From JAFAGX01 sp035624215 (GTDB taxonomy: Bacteria; Acidobacteriota; Terriglobia; Terriglobales; Acidobacteriaceae), in the NCBI GenBank assembly GCA_035624215.1, contig DASPRY010000129.1, forward strand, positions 1-64,000: a DNA stretch of 64,000 nucleotides. The letters run 5' to 3'. A program made the position numbers and the translations under genes. Of this stretch, positions 36,001 through 43,138 are shown piece after piece. The notes under the pieces were generated by a model, which did not search any database, had not been told where the DNA came from, and saw only the letters and a program-made list of their open reading frames with translations. The first letter of the stretch is position 1; every line of letters begins with the position of its first letter.

Positions 36001-36186
36001 CTGCGTCAGCGCATCGGTGTTCCTCCGATTCCTGCAGAGCAATCCCGGCTGGAAAGGTTGCTAAAGCCGGCCCGTGACATGCTCAGTAACACTGCAGGCC
36101 TGGAAGCATGGTCGTCGGGCTGGGACATGTCGATGGAGGAGGCAGTTGAAGAAGCACTAAGGCCCAGGAGCACTTCGACGTCGTAA
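33058..36186 (+). CDS. Ser/Thr protein kinase fused to NB-ARC-like ATPase and TPR domain
   Basis: I choose ATG 33058 because the longer frame (from 32824) runs antisense into the OsmC gene; this gives 1,042 residues. A PknB-type kinase fills about 20-300: glycine loop GAGGMGEVY (30-38), Lys52, catalytic HRDLKPEN (143-150), DFG 163-165, and GYMSPEQ. After a linker comes a STAND/NB-ARC-like ATPase, with Walker A GPGGIGKT (345-352), Walker B LLLLD (418-422) and the LPLAIELAASR motif. A winged-helix-like region (QQTLRGTVDWSYSLLD) and about eight TPR-like repeats (760-1000) follow. There is no membrane helix and no LuxR domain. It is a soluble signalling hub whose partner is unknown. It is divergent from osmC. 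Confidence 0.9.
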   Translation: MSPPLTPGSVPFTLLPGALFGNYEILERLGAGGMGEVYRAKDTRLGRQVAIKTILPNPHSHPEALLRFEQEARCASALNHPNIVTIYELGHLNGTHYIAMEMICGQTLRTLLAAGALPFRKAIAIATQIADALAKAHETGLVHRDLKPENLMVTDDGIVKILDFGLAKLFVSDLAKDPEAPTAVDALTEPGTLMGTIGYMSPEQANSGCVDFRSDQFSFGVVLYEMVTGRPAFRGKGKAEIMAAILRDQPERLSSIKLQAPAPFFWILERCLAKDPNQRYVSTRDLARDLATIRDLRIDVNTRDAVPRTGNMPVQRTTFIGREREAADLQQLLGREDVRLVTLTGPGGIGKTRLALQVVGSISDSFAGGVCFVSLSAVRGDESLNAAIAQAIGLREVPGQSSRESLREYVRGLTQPMLLLLDSFEHLVSTASDIAELLTLSPQLTVVVTSQAPLHVYGEYEFPVPSLAIPDPQTVPGPEALSRFPAVALFVERAKAVKHDFAITKENAATIAAICTRLDGLPLAIELAASRVKLLSPAAMLARLESSLNLLTGGARDLPVRQQTLRGTVDWSYSLLDPAEQSLFRRLSVFIGGYTLEAVEAVCDTKGDLGVDVLDGMASMVDKSLTQQLERPGAETRFLMLSTIREYALERLAESGEESATRRAHAAYYLVLAEDCGAELASRPEWLERFDLEHHNFREALEFLIRTGDAEWGMRLGAALFHFWEMREHFAEGRALLGALLKLPAAARQKLRARVLFYAAVLTAAQGDLASAQKLQQESLDTSRELQDQRGVAVALNALGVTARDRGDLATACSLFEQCVATWRDLGSPVDTARALSNLANVVKLQGDNARASALYDECVAIFRDAGDATGVAWTINYQGDLLRETADFAAARSCYEQSLSAFRKLGDGWGIASALCDLARLSAAQHSYQDAEHLYSESISMFRDLGHKRGIARVLECLAVSAAAQSRPEHSLRLAGAAAALRQRIGVPPIPAEQSRLERLLKPARDMLSNTAGLEAWSSGWDMSMEEAVEEALRPRSTSTS

Positions 36187-36202
36187 CCGAAAACCGCCCG
36201 CC

Positions 36203-36475
36203 TCAACCCGCGGTGCTGGGATCGATCAGCCGGCGTACTGCTGATACCCGATTTGCTGGGAAGCCACCCCGGCGCGCATGCTCGCGAACGGCTTCCTCGT
36301 CTGGCGCCAGGTACACGCAGTAGATCTTGTCGCCCGTTACATAGCTGTGCAGCCACTTGATCTTCGGACCCATGTCCTTTAGTACGCCGACTGATTTCTT
36401 GGCAATTTCCTGAAGTTCCGCATCCGACAGATTCCCCGCGCCCGGAATCTCGCGCTCGATTACATATTCAGGCAT
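36203..36475 (-). CDS. DUF4242-family small protein
   Basis: The likely start is ATG 36475, behind GAGGTGATC, giving 90 residues; a longer frame to 36889 has no family support. The product reads MPEYVIEREIPGAG..., then IKWLHSYVTGDKIYCVYLAPDEEAVREHARRGGFPANRV. This is the ferredoxin-like DUF4242 pattern, with conserved W, HSYV, K and H residues. The family has been called nickel-binding, but I see no experimental link. It converges on the kinase gene, 16 bases away. Confidence 0.85.
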   Translation of the reverse strand: MPEYVIEREIPGAGNLSDAELQEIAKKSVGVLKDMGPKIKWLHSYVTGDKIYCVYLAPDEEAVREHARRGGFPANRVSAVRRLIDPSTAG

Positions 36476-36613
36476 GATCACCTCGTAGCATCGCCATGGT
36501 AGCAAATATTCGCCCGAATCGCTGGAGTGCGCGGGGATGTCATGAACGACGGGGGATAGTTTACGGGACTTATGGATTCCGGAGAGATAGACTAGTCTCC
36601 GAGTGGGGGATTC

Positions 36614-37036
36614 TTGCGCTTTCTGGATCGCTTGCAACCCATAGCCCTCGTGGCGCTTCGCTTGGTATTGGGCGTCGTCATGATCGGCCATGGCTACGGC
36701 AAGGTTTTTCACGATGGGTTGGCGCAGCACGTTCACCGCGTCGCCAGCCTGGGATTGCCTGGCTGGCTTGCCTATCCATCCGCTTTCACCGAGTTCTTTG
36801 GGGGCATCCTGCTTATTCTCGGCGTATTCACCCGGTTTGTTTCTTTGCTGGTGTTGACTGACATGCTGGTGGCCATCTGGAAAGTGCACTGGAAGAATGG
36901 AATGTTTGCCAAAGGTGGCTACGAATTTCCCCTGACGCTGGCCACCATCGCTTTTGCTTTGATCTTTTTCGGAGCCGGCCCTATCGCCCTCGATGCTATA
37001 TTCGGGAAAACATGGGGCCCCAAAGCAAAGAAATAG
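36614..37036 (+). CDS. DoxX-family membrane protein
   Basis: The frame starts with TTG at 36614, with GGGGGA just upstream. The 140 residues show four membrane helices in the DoxX plan: ALRLVLGVVMIGHGYGKVF near the start, PSAFTEFFGGILLILGVFTRF in the middle, and a C-terminal GGYEFPLTLATIAFALIFFGAG. DoxX proteins are integral membrane proteins with suggested links to quinones or oxidative stress. The exact role is unknown. Confidence 0.85.
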   Translation: MRFLDRLQPIALVALRLVLGVVMIGHGYGKVFHDGLAQHVHRVASLGLPGWLAYPSAFTEFFGGILLILGVFTRFVSLLVLTDMLVAIWKVHWKNGMFAKGGYEFPLTLATIAFALIFFGAGPIALDAIFGKTWGPKAKK

Positions 37037-37125
37037 CCAGCTTTTTCTCTGCTCTTGTGGCCCAGATTTGCGGAAATCAAGCGAGTTGTTTTTAAATGGG
37101 GATGCGTAGCTGAGAGGTAGCAGGT

Positions 37126-37365
37126 ATGCCCATCTTCGAATATCTTTGCAAAGATTGCGACCACCAGTTCGAGGCGCTGATCTTCGGCAGCGATAAAGCC
37201 GAATGCCCCAAGTGTCACGGCCAAAAATTGGTGCCGCAACTCTCGGTGTTTGCTGTCGCCGGCAAGAGCTCTTCCACTACTTCGGCTTCGCCAGCGTCCG
37301 GCCCATGTGGTACCTGCGGTGATCCGCGAGGTGCTGGCGCCTGCTCCATGCCGGACCTCGATTAA
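37126..37365 (+). CDS. FmdB-type zinc ribbon protein
   Basis: The 79 residues begin MPIFEYLCKDCDHQFEALI, the FmdB/Zinc-ribbon signature with C8 and C11, and the second pair is CPKCHGQKLVPQLS. A third and fourth cysteine pair occur in the tail (GPCGTCGDPRGAGACSM), as in many longer FmdB proteins. AGGTAGCAGGT precedes the ATG at 37126. FmdB was named as a possible regulator of formamidase, but most members have no known function. Confidence 0.9.
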   Translation: MPIFEYLCKDCDHQFEALIFGSDKAECPKCHGQKLVPQLSVFAVAGKSSSTTSASPASGPCGTCGDPRGAGACSMPDLD

Positions 37366-37392
37366 GGGTCGCATCAGCTCAGCGAACGTCAA

Positions 37393-39087
37393 TCAACGGT
37401 TCGGGGACTCAACTTTGTAAGCGTTATTGCTCGTGTCACTTTCCGGTACGCTGCCATCATTCACCGTAACCTGCTGAGGCGCCGACTGGGTCTCAATGCG
37501 GATCGATGCTTTAGAGTTCCCGCGCACCTCAATCTGCTTCCTGATGTCTTCCTTCTCAGTCCGCAAAGTCAGCGGCACTTCTGCACCGGCCTTGCCCAGA
37601 TTTTCGACCGTGATGGTTACCAGGAATGCGCCGCCCGTTAAGGGACTCGAGAAAACTGAAGCGACCCGGAAATCCGGCAAGCCGCGATCGCGATATACCC
37701 AATCGTCGAAAAACCATTGCAAGTCGCGCTGGCCCTCTTTCTCCATGATTTTTTGCAGATAAGTCGGCTGGTTGTCTTCTGTCACTTTGTAGGCCAGTAA
37801 CGCGGATTTGAAAGCGGACTCGCCAACCATGTCTCGCAACATCCACCACACAGCCATTGCTTTGGTCTGGAGATAGCTATCGTCGATAGAATTAATCAAG
37901 GCGCGTTCTGCGTCCCGCTTGTATTCCGCATTCGTCGATGACGCTGTCTTCTCCGCCTCCACCAGCGGCGCCTCGTGCGAGTTCAGATAATCAAGCGCGG
38001 CCTGCCGTCCTTTATGAGTCCCGATAAATGCTGCCTGCGCGAAGTGCGAAAGACCATCCTGGATCCACGCTCTTGGAGACGGCACTGATTGATGGGCCTT
38101 GGCATACACAATCGCCAACTCCGTTTCATTGGTCATCGGGGAAGTAACTGGGCTAAGCAGCATTCCTGTCGTGACAAACGGCGCCGCTGCCCGGTCGGGC
38201 AGTGCGAAGACGCGCAAGCCTTCAGTGCCGCCGCCCATCGCAACAATCGCATCCGCCTCGGTCATGACTTGGAGGTAGGCCTTTGCGGCGTCCTCTTCGC
38301 CCGGAAAATAATTCACCGTCCAGGGTCCGCTTTCCATGACTTGGTAATCGGCGATTACAAAAGTCGGCGCGTCCAAACCCAATGCCACATCGCCCGGAGC
38401 TTCATCCTTGGATCCTGCGCTTACCGTGGCTAGCTGACCTAGAGTGCCGCTGAACCACAACTTTCCTCCCGAAGTAACCGCAAAGGAGACCTTCATTACT
38501 GTGTTGGCGTGGCGCACCTTCCAGTGACCAATGGTCTCCTCCACGCTGTTTCCTTCGGTCAAGCTGGCATCTTCGGTCGCGATGGGATACCAGGTGACGT
38601 AACCGATTCCCCGCACTGCCGTAAACGACTTGCTGATCTGGTCCCAATCCGCGTGTTTGGCTTTTTCTTCGGGCGTGCCGACCCGCGTCAAGCGCGATAC
38701 ATCGAGCGGAATTATGCCCTCGTATCCCACCTCCATATCAATTGTCCCGTTTGGAGGGACCTCTTGCGGCAGGTTCACAATCGCTTCCGAAAGCGCACCT
38801 GTGTGATCGATGTCGGAGTTGTATTCCTGGGTGACAAAGTGCACTGCCTTGCCACCGGCCTTGATCGATCGCCAATCCAGGCTCGAAGAAATCTGCAGCA
38901 CCAGGCTGCTTTGCGGCTCCGCCGAATCATTGCGCAGAACCAGCTTGCCGCGCACGGCGAGTCGCTGCTGTTCGGGCTCAACCCGCACATTCAGTTCGTA
39001 ATTGGTAAACGTGAAGGCTTCGCGGTCAAGCGCAAGGCCGCGAGTCGCCAGGGCACAGAAGATGCCCAGAACAGGAAAGAATTTCAT
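37393..39087 (-). CDS. Exported M1 aminopeptidase-like protein lacking the HEXXH zinc motif
   Basis: Starting at ATG 39087 the product has 564 residues and a signal peptide (MKFFPVLGIFCALATRGLALD). The N-terminal beta region (FTFTNYELNVRVEPEQQRL) and the C-terminal catalytic-like domain with DLQWFFDDWVYRDRGLPDF are typical of exported M1-like peptidases. However no HEXXH motif occurs anywhere. Where the ELAHQW helix is expected there is NETELAIVYAKAHQSV. The partner motif (usually NEGFAEY) reads QDGLSHFAQ. The enzyme is probably inactive as a zinc peptidase. Its ATG overlaps the rlmB stop by four bases. The coupling to a rRNA methyltransferase is unusual. Confidence 0.82.
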   Translation of the reverse strand: MKFFPVLGIFCALATRGLALDREAFTFTNYELNVRVEPEQQRLAVRGKLVLRNDSAEPQSSLVLQISSSLDWRSIKAGGKAVHFVTQEYNSDIDHTGALSEAIVNLPQEVPPNGTIDMEVGYEGIIPLDVSRLTRVGTPEEKAKHADWDQISKSFTAVRGIGYVTWYPIATEDASLTEGNSVEETIGHWKVRHANTVMKVSFAVTSGGKLWFSGTLGQLATVSAGSKDEAPGDVALGLDAPTFVIADYQVMESGPWTVNYFPGEEDAAKAYLQVMTEADAIVAMGGGTEGLRVFALPDRAAAPFVTTGMLLSPVTSPMTNETELAIVYAKAHQSVPSPRAWIQDGLSHFAQAAFIGTHKGRQAALDYLNSHEAPLVEAEKTASSTNAEYKRDAERALINSIDDSYLQTKAMAVWWMLRDMVGESAFKSALLAYKVTEDNQPTYLQKIMEKEGQRDLQWFFDDWVYRDRGLPDFRVASVFSSPLTGGAFLVTITVENLGKAGAEVPLTLRTEKEDIRKQIEVRGNSKASIRIETQSAPQQVTVNDGSVPESDTSNNAYKVESPNR

Positions 39088-39824
39088 ACCGATTGCTTTC
39101 GCCGTTGCCGGACAATCTCGTATAGCACAACCCCCGCAGCTACGGAGACATTTAGCGACGGCACTTTGCCCAACATGGGGATCGACACCAGGAAATCGCA
39201 TTTTTTCGCGACCAGGTCGTGTAAGCCTTTGCCTTCGGCTCCCAGCACCACCGCGCAATCCATTTTGTAATCGAGCGAATCGTAGGATTGAGAGCCACGC
39301 TCATCCAGGCCCACAATCCACACATTCTTGGACTTGAGCTCTTCCAAAGTGCGCGCAATGTTTGTAACTTTGGCGATGGCCAGATGTTCACTTGCCCCGG
39401 CGGAAGCCTTACTCACAGTTCCGGTCACTCCAACCGCTCGTCTTTCTGGAATCACGACCCCATTTGCGCCGGCCGCGTCGGCAGTGCGCAGGATTGCTCC
39501 CAGGTTGTGGGGATCTTCCACTCCGTCCAGAATTACAATCAGTGAATATGCGCCACGCTTGGCATCGACTACATCATCGAGATCGCTGTACTGCTTGGCC
39601 GAGGTGACCGCGACCACGCCCTGATGTGCATTGTGCCCCGCCAGACGGTCAAGTTCAGCGCGGTCGACGAAGCGTACAGCCACTCCCTGCCGCCGGCATT
39701 CTTCGACTACACGTTGCAGTCGCAAATCGTGCCGCTCTTTGGCTACACCCACCCACGAAAATGCCCTGCCTCGCGCTTTCAGGGCTTCCGCTACGGAATT
39801 AATGCCGTAGATGTAGTGCATCAA
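39084..39824 (-). CDS. rlmB: 23S rRNA (guanosine-2'-O-)-methyltransferase RlmB-like (TrmH/SpoU family)
   Basis: The 246 residues have an L30e-like N-terminal substrate-binding domain (MHYIYGINSVAEAL) and a SPOUT methyltransferase domain. The motifs are ILDGVEDPHNLGAILRTADAAG, VVLGAEGKGLHDL and SIPMLGKVPSLNVSVAAGV, which are the three SpoU motifs. It would methylate G2251 of 23S rRNA with S-adenosylmethionine, although other SpoU methyltransferases share this plan. Its stop overlaps the start of the M1-like gene by four bases. Confidence 0.93.
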   Translation of the reverse strand: MMHYIYGINSVAEALKARGRAFSWVGVAKERHDLRLQRVVEECRRQGVAVRFVDRAELDRLAGHNAHQGVVAVTSAKQYSDLDDVVDAKRGAYSLIVILDGVEDPHNLGAILRTADAAGANGVVIPERRAVGVTGTVSKASAGASEHLAIAKVTNIARTLEELKSKNVWIVGLDERGSQSYDSLDYKMDCAVVLGAEGKGLHDLVAKKCDFLVSIPMLGKVPSLNVSVAAGVVLYEIVRQRRKQSV

Positions 39825-39934
39825 AGTTCAGTGTAACAAGCCGGCAGAGATGCTGCCGCCATGTCATCATTGCTCAGCGCAGCAGAACCTGCCCTACGCA
39901 CGCCCGAATGCTAGACTGAATGTGGAGAAAATTC

Positions 39935-41116
39935 TTGCGCGATGTTTACATCCTTTCTGCCGTGCGTACACCGATCGGGAAATTCGGTGGTTCACTGGCG
40001 TCTCTGAGTGCGGCAGACATGGGAGTAGTCGCAGCAAAGGCAGCGATCGAACGGGCTGCTGTTCATCCTGATCAGATCGAAGAAACGATTTTCGGCAATG
40101 CGCGTCAGGCCGGTGGAGGACCTAATCCGGCGCGCCAGATTTCGATTCGCAGCGGCGTTCCGCAGGAAGTGCCAGCTTACACCGTCAATAAAGCCTGCGC
40201 TTCCGGAATGAAATCAATCGCGCTTGGATATCAGGAGATTGCGACCGGCAATCTGGATTGCGTGTTGGCGGGTGGGGCCGAGTCCATGTCGCGCCTGCCT
40301 TATTACCTGGATGGAGCGCGCTGGGGCTATCGGCTGGGCAACCAGGAATTGGTTGACGGCATGTACCGCGACGGTTTTTTCTGTCCGCTGGCAAAAATGG
40401 TCATGGGCGAAACCGCGGAAGTGCTCGCCGAACAGTACAGAATTTCGCGTGAGGAGCAGGATCAATTTGCACTGTGCTCGCAGACCCGGGCTGCAGCTGC
40501 CATTGCATCCGGACGGTTCAAAGAAGAATTAGTGCCGGTCACTATCGAGGGCAAAAAAGGGCCGCAAACCTTCACTCAAGACGAGCATCTCTTCGTCGGA
40601 GCCACGCTGGAAAAAATGGCCAAGCTCCCGCCCGTTTTCTCGAAAACTGGAACGATCACAGCGGGCAACTCCTCCGGCATCACCGATGGCGCGGCAGCAA
40701 CAGTTTTGGCCAGTGAAGATTTCGTCAGCCGGCAAAATCTCAAGCCGATTGCTCGAATAATGGCGGCAACCTCCGCTGGCGTTGATCCGCGCATCATGGG
40801 CATCGGCCCAATTCCCGCACTGCGCAAGCTGGAAGATAAATATCAGCTCAGGCTGGCCGACTTCGATCTGGTCGAACTGAACGAAGCTTTTGCTGCCCAG
40901 GTAATCGCCTGCGATCGAGAACTACATTTTGATCACAGCAAACTTAACGTCAACGGCGGCGCCATCGCGCTCGGGCACCCTATCGGGTGTACCGGAGCCC
41001 GCATTACGGTGACGCTCCTTCACGAAATGCTGAAACGCAAGGTGAAACGCGGAGTGGCAACACTGTGTGTAAGTGGCGGCATGGGGATGGCGCTGGCTTT
41101 GGAGTCAGTAAACTAG
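39935..41116 (+). CDS. Acetyl-CoA C-acetyltransferase (thiolase)
   Basis: I prefer the TTG at 39935, because GGAG sits seven bases upstream and the product then begins RDVYILSAVRTPIGKF, as in the family; an upstream ATG at 39920 adds five residues. The enzyme of about 393 residues has the nucleophile cysteine in NKACASGMKSI, the ELNEAFAAQ motif, the GGAIALGHPIGCTGAR histidine and the final cysteine in LCVSGGMG. It makes or splits acetoacetyl-CoA. No other beta-oxidation or mevalonate genes are adjacent. Confidence 0.94.
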   Translation: MRDVYILSAVRTPIGKFGGSLASLSAADMGVVAAKAAIERAAVHPDQIEETIFGNARQAGGGPNPARQISIRSGVPQEVPAYTVNKACASGMKSIALGYQEIATGNLDCVLAGGAESMSRLPYYLDGARWGYRLGNQELVDGMYRDGFFCPLAKMVMGETAEVLAEQYRISREEQDQFALCSQTRAAAAIASGRFKEELVPVTIEGKKGPQTFTQDEHLFVGATLEKMAKLPPVFSKTGTITAGNSSGITDGAAATVLASEDFVSRQNLKPIARIMAATSAGVDPRIMGIGPIPALRKLEDKYQLRLADFDLVELNEAFAAQVIACDRELHFDHSKLNVNGGAIALGHPIGCTGARITVTLLHEMLKRKVKRGVATLCVSGGMGMALALESVN

Positions 41117-41213
41117 GAAAGATTGCAGCCGTGTCTCAAATTGAGGGTAGAATCTCGGGTTCCACCAACGGTTTCGCCATTGCGCAGGTTCGCCAGATAC
41201 TCAAGGAGGCAGT

Positions 41214-41849
41214 GTGAATCACACGCTTAGACTGTTCTGTGTTTTCGTTTTTTGCTTTTCTGCCATCGCAGCCGTCGCTCAGGAAGACTTTTGCGCTGAT
41301 ATGGTGGACACCTCCCCGGCCAAGGCAGGTACGACCAAAGCGAAAATATGCGCCACCAAAGACAAGTTGCGCATTGAACCTCAGGGCTCGGGAGCTGAAA
41401 AAGCGGTGATGATTACGAACTTGTCCACCCATACCAGCGATGCCCTGATGCCTGAACGCAAGATGTACATGGAGTTCAACCAAGGCCAGGGCCCCGGGAT
41501 GCAGTATTGGAGTCGGGCCCTGTTCCGCCCGAGCGACGTAAATAACGCCTGCACGGAGTGGCTGAAGTTGCCCAATAACCGCGGCGGCACCTGCAAGAAT
41601 CTCGGCAGCGAGACTGTGAACGGCCGGAGCACGGTCAAGTTCGAAGGCACTAACACGAAAGGTGAGACCGGGTACGCCTGGGTCGATAAGAAAATCGGAT
41701 TTCCCATCAAATGGCAGGAGAAGAATGACACCTGGGAGTTGCAGAACATAAAAGAAGGTTCACAGCCTGCCAGTTTGTTTGAAATTCCTGCCGGCTATCA
41801 AAAATTCCAGATGCCCATGGGAATGCAGAACATGCAACGCCCGCAATAG
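41214..41849 (+). CDS. Secreted DUF4412-like protein of unknown function
   Basis: The 211-residue protein starts at GTG 41214 behind a strong AAGGAGG. It opens with a signal peptide (NHTLRLFCVFVFCFSAIAAVAQ). The mature part has four cysteines and beta-strand-like repeats: KDKLRIEPQG, KMYMEFNQGQG, and GYAWVDKKIGFPIKWQEK. The last motif resembles the DUF4412 or outer-membrane-lipoprotein sorting fold. Its function is not known. It lies between the thiolase and the LytTR regulator, on the same strand as both. Confidence 0.72.
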   Translation: MNHTLRLFCVFVFCFSAIAAVAQEDFCADMVDTSPAKAGTTKAKICATKDKLRIEPQGSGAEKAVMITNLSTHTSDALMPERKMYMEFNQGQGPGMQYWSRALFRPSDVNNACTEWLKLPNNRGGTCKNLGSETVNGRSTVKFEGTNTKGETGYAWVDKKIGFPIKWQEKNDTWELQNIKEGSQPASLFEIPAGYQKFQMPMGMQNMQRPQ

Positions 41850-41912
41850 CGGCTTGCGTTGACGCTCGCAAAATCCGCTGGCTATACTTCTCTTAGCTGC
41901 GCAGGAGCAAGC

Positions 41913-42692
41913 ATGTCTTTATCGGCTGTAATCGTTGACGACGAGCAACTCGCACGCGACGAACTGGCCTTCCTGCTCAAAGACGTCGGCGATGTCGACG
42001 TTATCGCTCAGGGGAAAAACGGCGTGGAGGCCGTTAATCTTATCCGCGAGCACAACCCCGATCTCGTCTTTCTCGATGTGCAAATGCCTGGCCTGGACGG
42101 TTTTGGCGTGCTCAAGAAGCTGATCGATCGAAAGGTGCCCCTCCCCAAAATTGTTTTCGCGACCGCCTTCGACCAATACGCCGTCAAGGCATTTGAAGTG
42201 AATGCCGTCGATTATTTGCTCAAGCCGTTTGACAAGAAACGCGTCGCCCAATCGGTGGAGCGGGCGCGCATCAAAATGGACGCCGGCGGCCCGGCCAGCG
42301 ACAAATTTGAAACCCTCGTCCGCATGCTGGAGTCACAGAAATCGCAGAGCTCCAAAATTCTGCTGAAAGCTGCGGGTCGGCTGTTTCTCATTAATCAAAA
42401 AGACATCTGCTTTGCTTCCATCGAGGATGGCGTCATCACGGTTGTGACCGGCGGCGCGAACGGGATGGAAGGACAGTCCAATTGCCGCACCCTGGAAGAA
42501 TTATTGGACAGCCTTGATGGCAGCCTCTTCTGGCGCGCCCACCGCTCGTATCTTGTAAACATCAACCGCATTAAAGAGGTCGTCCCGTGGTTCAAAAGCT
42601 CCTACCAATTGCGCATGGACGATAAGAAACAGACCGAGATTCCTGTCAGCCGCGCCCAAACCAAACGCCTTCGCGAACTCTTCAGGTTGTAG
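41913..42692 (+). CDS. LytTR-type response regulator
   Basis: The best start is ATG 41913, after CAGGAGCAAGC, giving 259 residues. The N-terminal receiver has the acidic pocket in IVDDEQLARDEL, the phosphorylated Asp in VFLDVQMPGLDGF, Thr/Ala in FATAFDQYAV and Lys in YLLKPFDKK. A LytTR DNA-binding domain (about 155-259) follows, with DICFASIEDG, FWRAHRSYLVNI and IPVSRAQTKRL. It would bind direct repeats upstream of its target genes when phosphorylated. No sensor kinase is near, so it is an orphan regulator. Confidence 0.92.
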   Translation: MSLSAVIVDDEQLARDELAFLLKDVGDVDVIAQGKNGVEAVNLIREHNPDLVFLDVQMPGLDGFGVLKKLIDRKVPLPKIVFATAFDQYAVKAFEVNAVDYLLKPFDKKRVAQSVERARIKMDAGGPASDKFETLVRMLESQKSQSSKILLKAAGRLFLINQKDICFASIEDGVITVVTGGANGMEGQSNCRTLEELLDSLDGSLFWRAHRSYLVNINRIKEVVPWFKSSYQLRMDDKKQTEIPVSRAQTKRLRELFRL

Positions 42693-42767
42693 AGGTGCCC
42701 GACGTCACTAGCAACTCAGGAGTTACGTAGTGCATCGCACAGCTTTGTAGTAACCTGTTCTTACAGG

Positions 42768-43085
42768 GTGGGGCATTCCTTGCCTGAGAAAAACAAGCCG
42801 CGCGAACAGGCGTCATCCAGATTGGTATGTCTGGTTTGCGTGCTGGCGATTGCCTTCACCGGGTTCCTGCAGGTTAGCCATGTTCATTCCGACGATTCGA
42901 AAATTGCCGGGCACGATTGCTCCATGTGTGCAGTGGCGCACTCTGGAGTTCTGTCCAGTGCGACCTTTGAACCCACGCCTGTCTTCGTCCGCACATTTTT
43001 CGTAGTACAGGGTTCTCCGTCCCGTGAATCTTCGGACTTCATCTTCACCCTTCACATTCGTCCTCCACCAATAGACAGGGCCTAA
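42768..43085 (+). CDS. Small His/Cys-rich membrane-anchored or secreted protein
   Basis: The 105-residue frame begins with GTG at 42768; TTG at 42780 with GTGGGG before it is an alternative. It has a hydrophobic segment at about 20-36 (LVCLVCVLAIAFTGFLQV) that looks like a signal or anchor. Right after it comes the metal-binding-like cluster SHVHSDDSKIAGHDCSMCAVAH, quoted here in part (HVHSDD, HDCSMC, AH). The pattern resembles the DUF2946 group of presumed metal proteins. It ends 53 bases before a TonB-dependent receptor and probably shares its transcript. A role in metal handling at the envelope is inferred. Confidence 0.65.
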   Translation: MGHSLPEKNKPREQASSRLVCLVCVLAIAFTGFLQVSHVHSDDSKIAGHDCSMCAVAHSGVLSSATFEPTPVFVRTFFVVQGSPSRESSDFIFTLHIRPPPIDRA

Positions 43086-43138
43086 ACCGCACTTCCGGTC
43101 TTGTAATTTGGCCCAGAATCTACCTTTCTGGAGGAATC

